Assembly: GCA_014885115.2 (NCBI GenBank)
Contig: WKLE02001382.1
Span: forward strand, 1-20,407
From: Asterionellopsis glacialis
Taxonomy: Eukaryota > Bacillariophyta > Plagiogrammaphyceae > Rhaphoneidales > Asterionellopsidaceae
Length of the DNA stretch: 20,407 nucleotides
Reading direction: 5' to 3'
The notes beneath the pieces are model-generated. The model did no database searches, was not told the DNA's origin, and worked only from the letters and a program-made list of their open reading frames with translations. Each line of letters opens with the position of its first letter. Within the stretch, counting starts at the first letter, position 1. This document shows, in pieces, positions 19,397 to 20,407 of the stretch. The translations under genes and the position numbers were made by a program.

Positions 19397-19424
19397 TGAC
19401 GTCACGATGCGAACGTTGACGTCA
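19397..19424. promoter_or_regulatory. Paired CRE palindromes, 20 bp apart, LTR B sites 2 and 3
   Basis: TGACGTCA at 19397-19404 and again at 19417-19424, separated centre to centre by 20 bp, roughly two helical turns, which would place both bZIP sites on one face of the DNA. In LTR A only one remains and it reads TGATGTCA, so the pair was either gained in B or lost in A by a 20-bp deletion between the repeats. Confidence 0.55.
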
Positions 19425-19662
19425 CAAGCAAAGCATATCGAAATCCACTCCGCAGCAGAACATGGTGATGCGCCTGACATGGAGCGTTTGGATTGGCTGG
19501 CTCGGGGAGTTTGGTTCACATGTTCAAACCAAACTCCATGCGATCCGAACTCTAAGTAGATCTGCCGTAGGATCCCGTACTATTTTTGGGTCGCGAAGAC
19601 GAATCGGTGAATTGTCGGGTATTTTACTTAAATTCTAAAATAGCTCATAATTTATTCACTCC

Positions 19663-19668
19663 AATAAA
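19663..19668 (+). promoter_or_regulatory. Candidate poly(A) signal AATAAA in LTR B
   Basis: AATAAA lies 60 bp from the 3' end of the LTR, in the element-sense strand. LTR C has the same hexamer in its own sense strand, and the old copy LTR A has AACAAA. This position suits the R/U5 region, where retroelement transcripts are cleaved. Poly(A) signals in this lineage are not strictly defined, so this is tentative. Confidence 0.4.
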
Positions 19669-19728
19669 ATCTACTTCCTTATCTATCATTTTCACCTTAT
19701 TTTTCAAATTTGTTGTCAGCATAGTGCA

Positions 19729-19802
19729 TAGTTTTAACACTCCACGCGAAAAGCGGTAAGTTTAATATCCAATTTAATCCTGATACTCTAACTAACATCA
19801 AC
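19729..19802 (+). other. Leader between LTR B and gag
   Basis: Seventy-four bases between the LTR terminus and the gag ATG. No obvious complement to a tRNA 3' end (which would begin TGG) is visible adjacent to the LTR; priming from an internal tRNA fragment, as in some Copia elements, cannot be excluded. The stretch aacatcaac precedes the ATG at 19803. Confidence 0.5.
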
Positions 19803-20295
19803 ATGAAAGTTGTCACCCCTAACCAAGGCAATGGTCGAAGCTACCCGCCGCCTCCTATCCAGCTCAAGATTCCAAGTACGGAAGAACAGAAGCTAGCTAA
19901 GGTGCAGTACGCAAAAGTTAGCCTGTTATCAAATCCCGGAGATGAAAACTCCGAAGAAAAGTATACTATGGAGTTTCCGTACTTCAACCACGGATCTCCT
20001 AGAGAACTACTGGACTAGTTCAATAATCTGGACCAAGTGATTTGCGGTCAACGCATCACGACTGGGCCCGCTCACTACTTGATGGCCCGTGCTTTACTAC
20101 GCGGAGAAGGTCTGCAAGTATTCAATGCCGCGGCTACGCAACGCGGTAACAAGACAGTGGAGCACTTCAAGTTGGTTGGCGATGACCTCAAGAAGCATTT
20201 TTTTCACTTAAGGCGCTCATGAAGCAGAAATCCTATATGCGCCAATTCCTCAGGAAGCCACGCGAACTAACGTCCAAAGAGTACCAAGCTGCTCT
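19803..20295 (+). pseudogene. LTR-retrotransposon gag, N-terminal fragment
   Basis: ATG at 19803 opens MKVVTPNQGNGRSYPPPPIQ, a proline-rich N-terminus. The frame is interrupted by TAG at 20016, continues as NLDQVICGQRITTGPAHYLM and FNAAATQRGNKTVEHFKLV to DDLKKHFF, then shifts by one base at a seven-T run (20198-20204). The shifted frame reads LMKQKSYMRQFLRKPREL and SKEYQAAL. Short gag-like proteins with a QKxYMRxFLRKPR block are common in diatom LTR retrotransposons; I cannot assign Copia or Gypsy. Gag would package the RNA into particles. Only two lesions in about 490 bp make it the least decayed coding sequence here. It stops mid-domain exactly at the terminus of inverted LTR C. Confidence 0.7.
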
Positions 20296-20407
20296 TGCAC
20301 TATGCTGCAGACAAATTTGAAAAGTGATAGAAAATGTTTGAAAAGGAAGTAGATTTTTATTGGAGTGAATAAATTATGAGCTATTTTAGAGATTAAGTAA
20401 AATACCC
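20296..20407 (-). mobile_element. LTR C, minus orientation, cut by the window end
   Basis: Begins TGCACTATGCTGCAG at the exact LTR terminus and aligns as the inverse of the last ~110 bp of LTR B, with only a handful of differences (shared run taaaatagctcataatttat). It is also collinear with the left part of LTR A. Orientation is opposite to LTR B and to the gag between them. The remaining ~400 bp would lie right of the window. Confidence 0.85.

Larger units (their letters stand above)
19218..19728 (+). mobile_element. LTR B (511 bp), plus orientation, likely 5' LTR
   Basis: Starts TGCAGTAGGCGAG and ends CATAGTGCA, the same termini as LTR A in reverse. A gag frame begins 75 bp downstream on the same strand, which identifies it as a 5' LTR. 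It is CpG-rich, carries three perfect TGACGTCA palindromes, a hairpin with 11-bp arms (19506-19516 with 19527-19537) and AATAAA at 19663-19668. The 5 bp on its left are GGACA; the matching duplication would lie beyond the window. No TGG-starting primer-binding site is seen right after the LTR, so the priming tRNA is unknown. Confidence 0.85.

Noticed and set aside
11533..19728. A single ~8.2-kb DNA transposon bounded by ~520-bp terminal inverted repeats (arms A and B).
   Set aside because: Arm A alone is bounded by a perfect 5-bp duplication and restores element 2 when excised, while B is followed by gag on its own strand. They are independent LTRs that happen to face each other; their decay states also differ.
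1..20407. tRNA, rRNA or other structured RNA genes.
   Set aside because: No cloverleaf with GTTC-type arm, rRNA core or other known RNA signature could be seen by eye on either strand; a covariance-model scan would be needed to exclude short ones.

Overview
The window reads as a eukaryotic transposable-element graveyard. I see no intact gene, no convincing host gene, no RNA gene and no prokaryotic feature. The protein families (non-LTR pol with endonuclease, RT, RNase H and a CPRC-type zinc knuckle; a transposase ending in KKPACRTQKR; a piggyBac-like transposase; Ty3/Gypsy pol; a short LTR-retrotransposon gag) resemble sets I know from diatom genomes. A diatom or related stramenopile is therefore the best guess, inferred from protein style alone.

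Layout, left to right. 1-450 is unidentified. 451-2505 (+) is a Ty3/Gypsy pol remnant with a 272-bp tandem duplication and at least three internal deletions. About 2496-10345 (-) is non-LTR element 1: long ORF1 (7662-10212) and ORF2 (2496-7648: APE endonuclease, linker, RT, RNase H, zinc knuckle). It keeps its 5' part but loses its 3' end directly against the Gypsy integrase. 10366-11482 (-) is a degraded transposase with an in-frame 96-bp duplication. About 11483-16740 (+) is a different, 5'-truncated non-LTR element 2. A 529-bp solo LTR (A, 11533-12061) with a perfect 5-bp target duplication CATTC splits its endonuclease. About 16742-18425 (-) is a piggyBac-like transposase without its C-terminus. 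18426-19217 holds A-tracts, a 67-bp tandem duplication and an unrecognised reading frame. 19218-20407 is a second LTR copy (B, +), a young gag fragment, and a third LTR copy (C) in opposite orientation, cut by the window end.

The elements share a decay signature. Many lesions at conserved positions are what CpG to TpG/CpA change would produce: Arg CGA to stop TGA at about ten sites, catalytic Asp to Asn in the element 1 RT, Glu to Lys beside a piggyBac catalytic Asp. Old LTR A carries TG/CA at many positions where younger LTR B has CG. This suggests cytosine methylation of transposons followed by deamination. The LTRs also carry perfect TGACGTCA (CRE-type) palindromes.

I found no novel functional system. 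The points most worth checking are the inverted LTR-gag-LTR structure, the CRE-bearing LTR, the CpG-directed inactivation, and the conserved but unnamed domain in element 1 ORF1.
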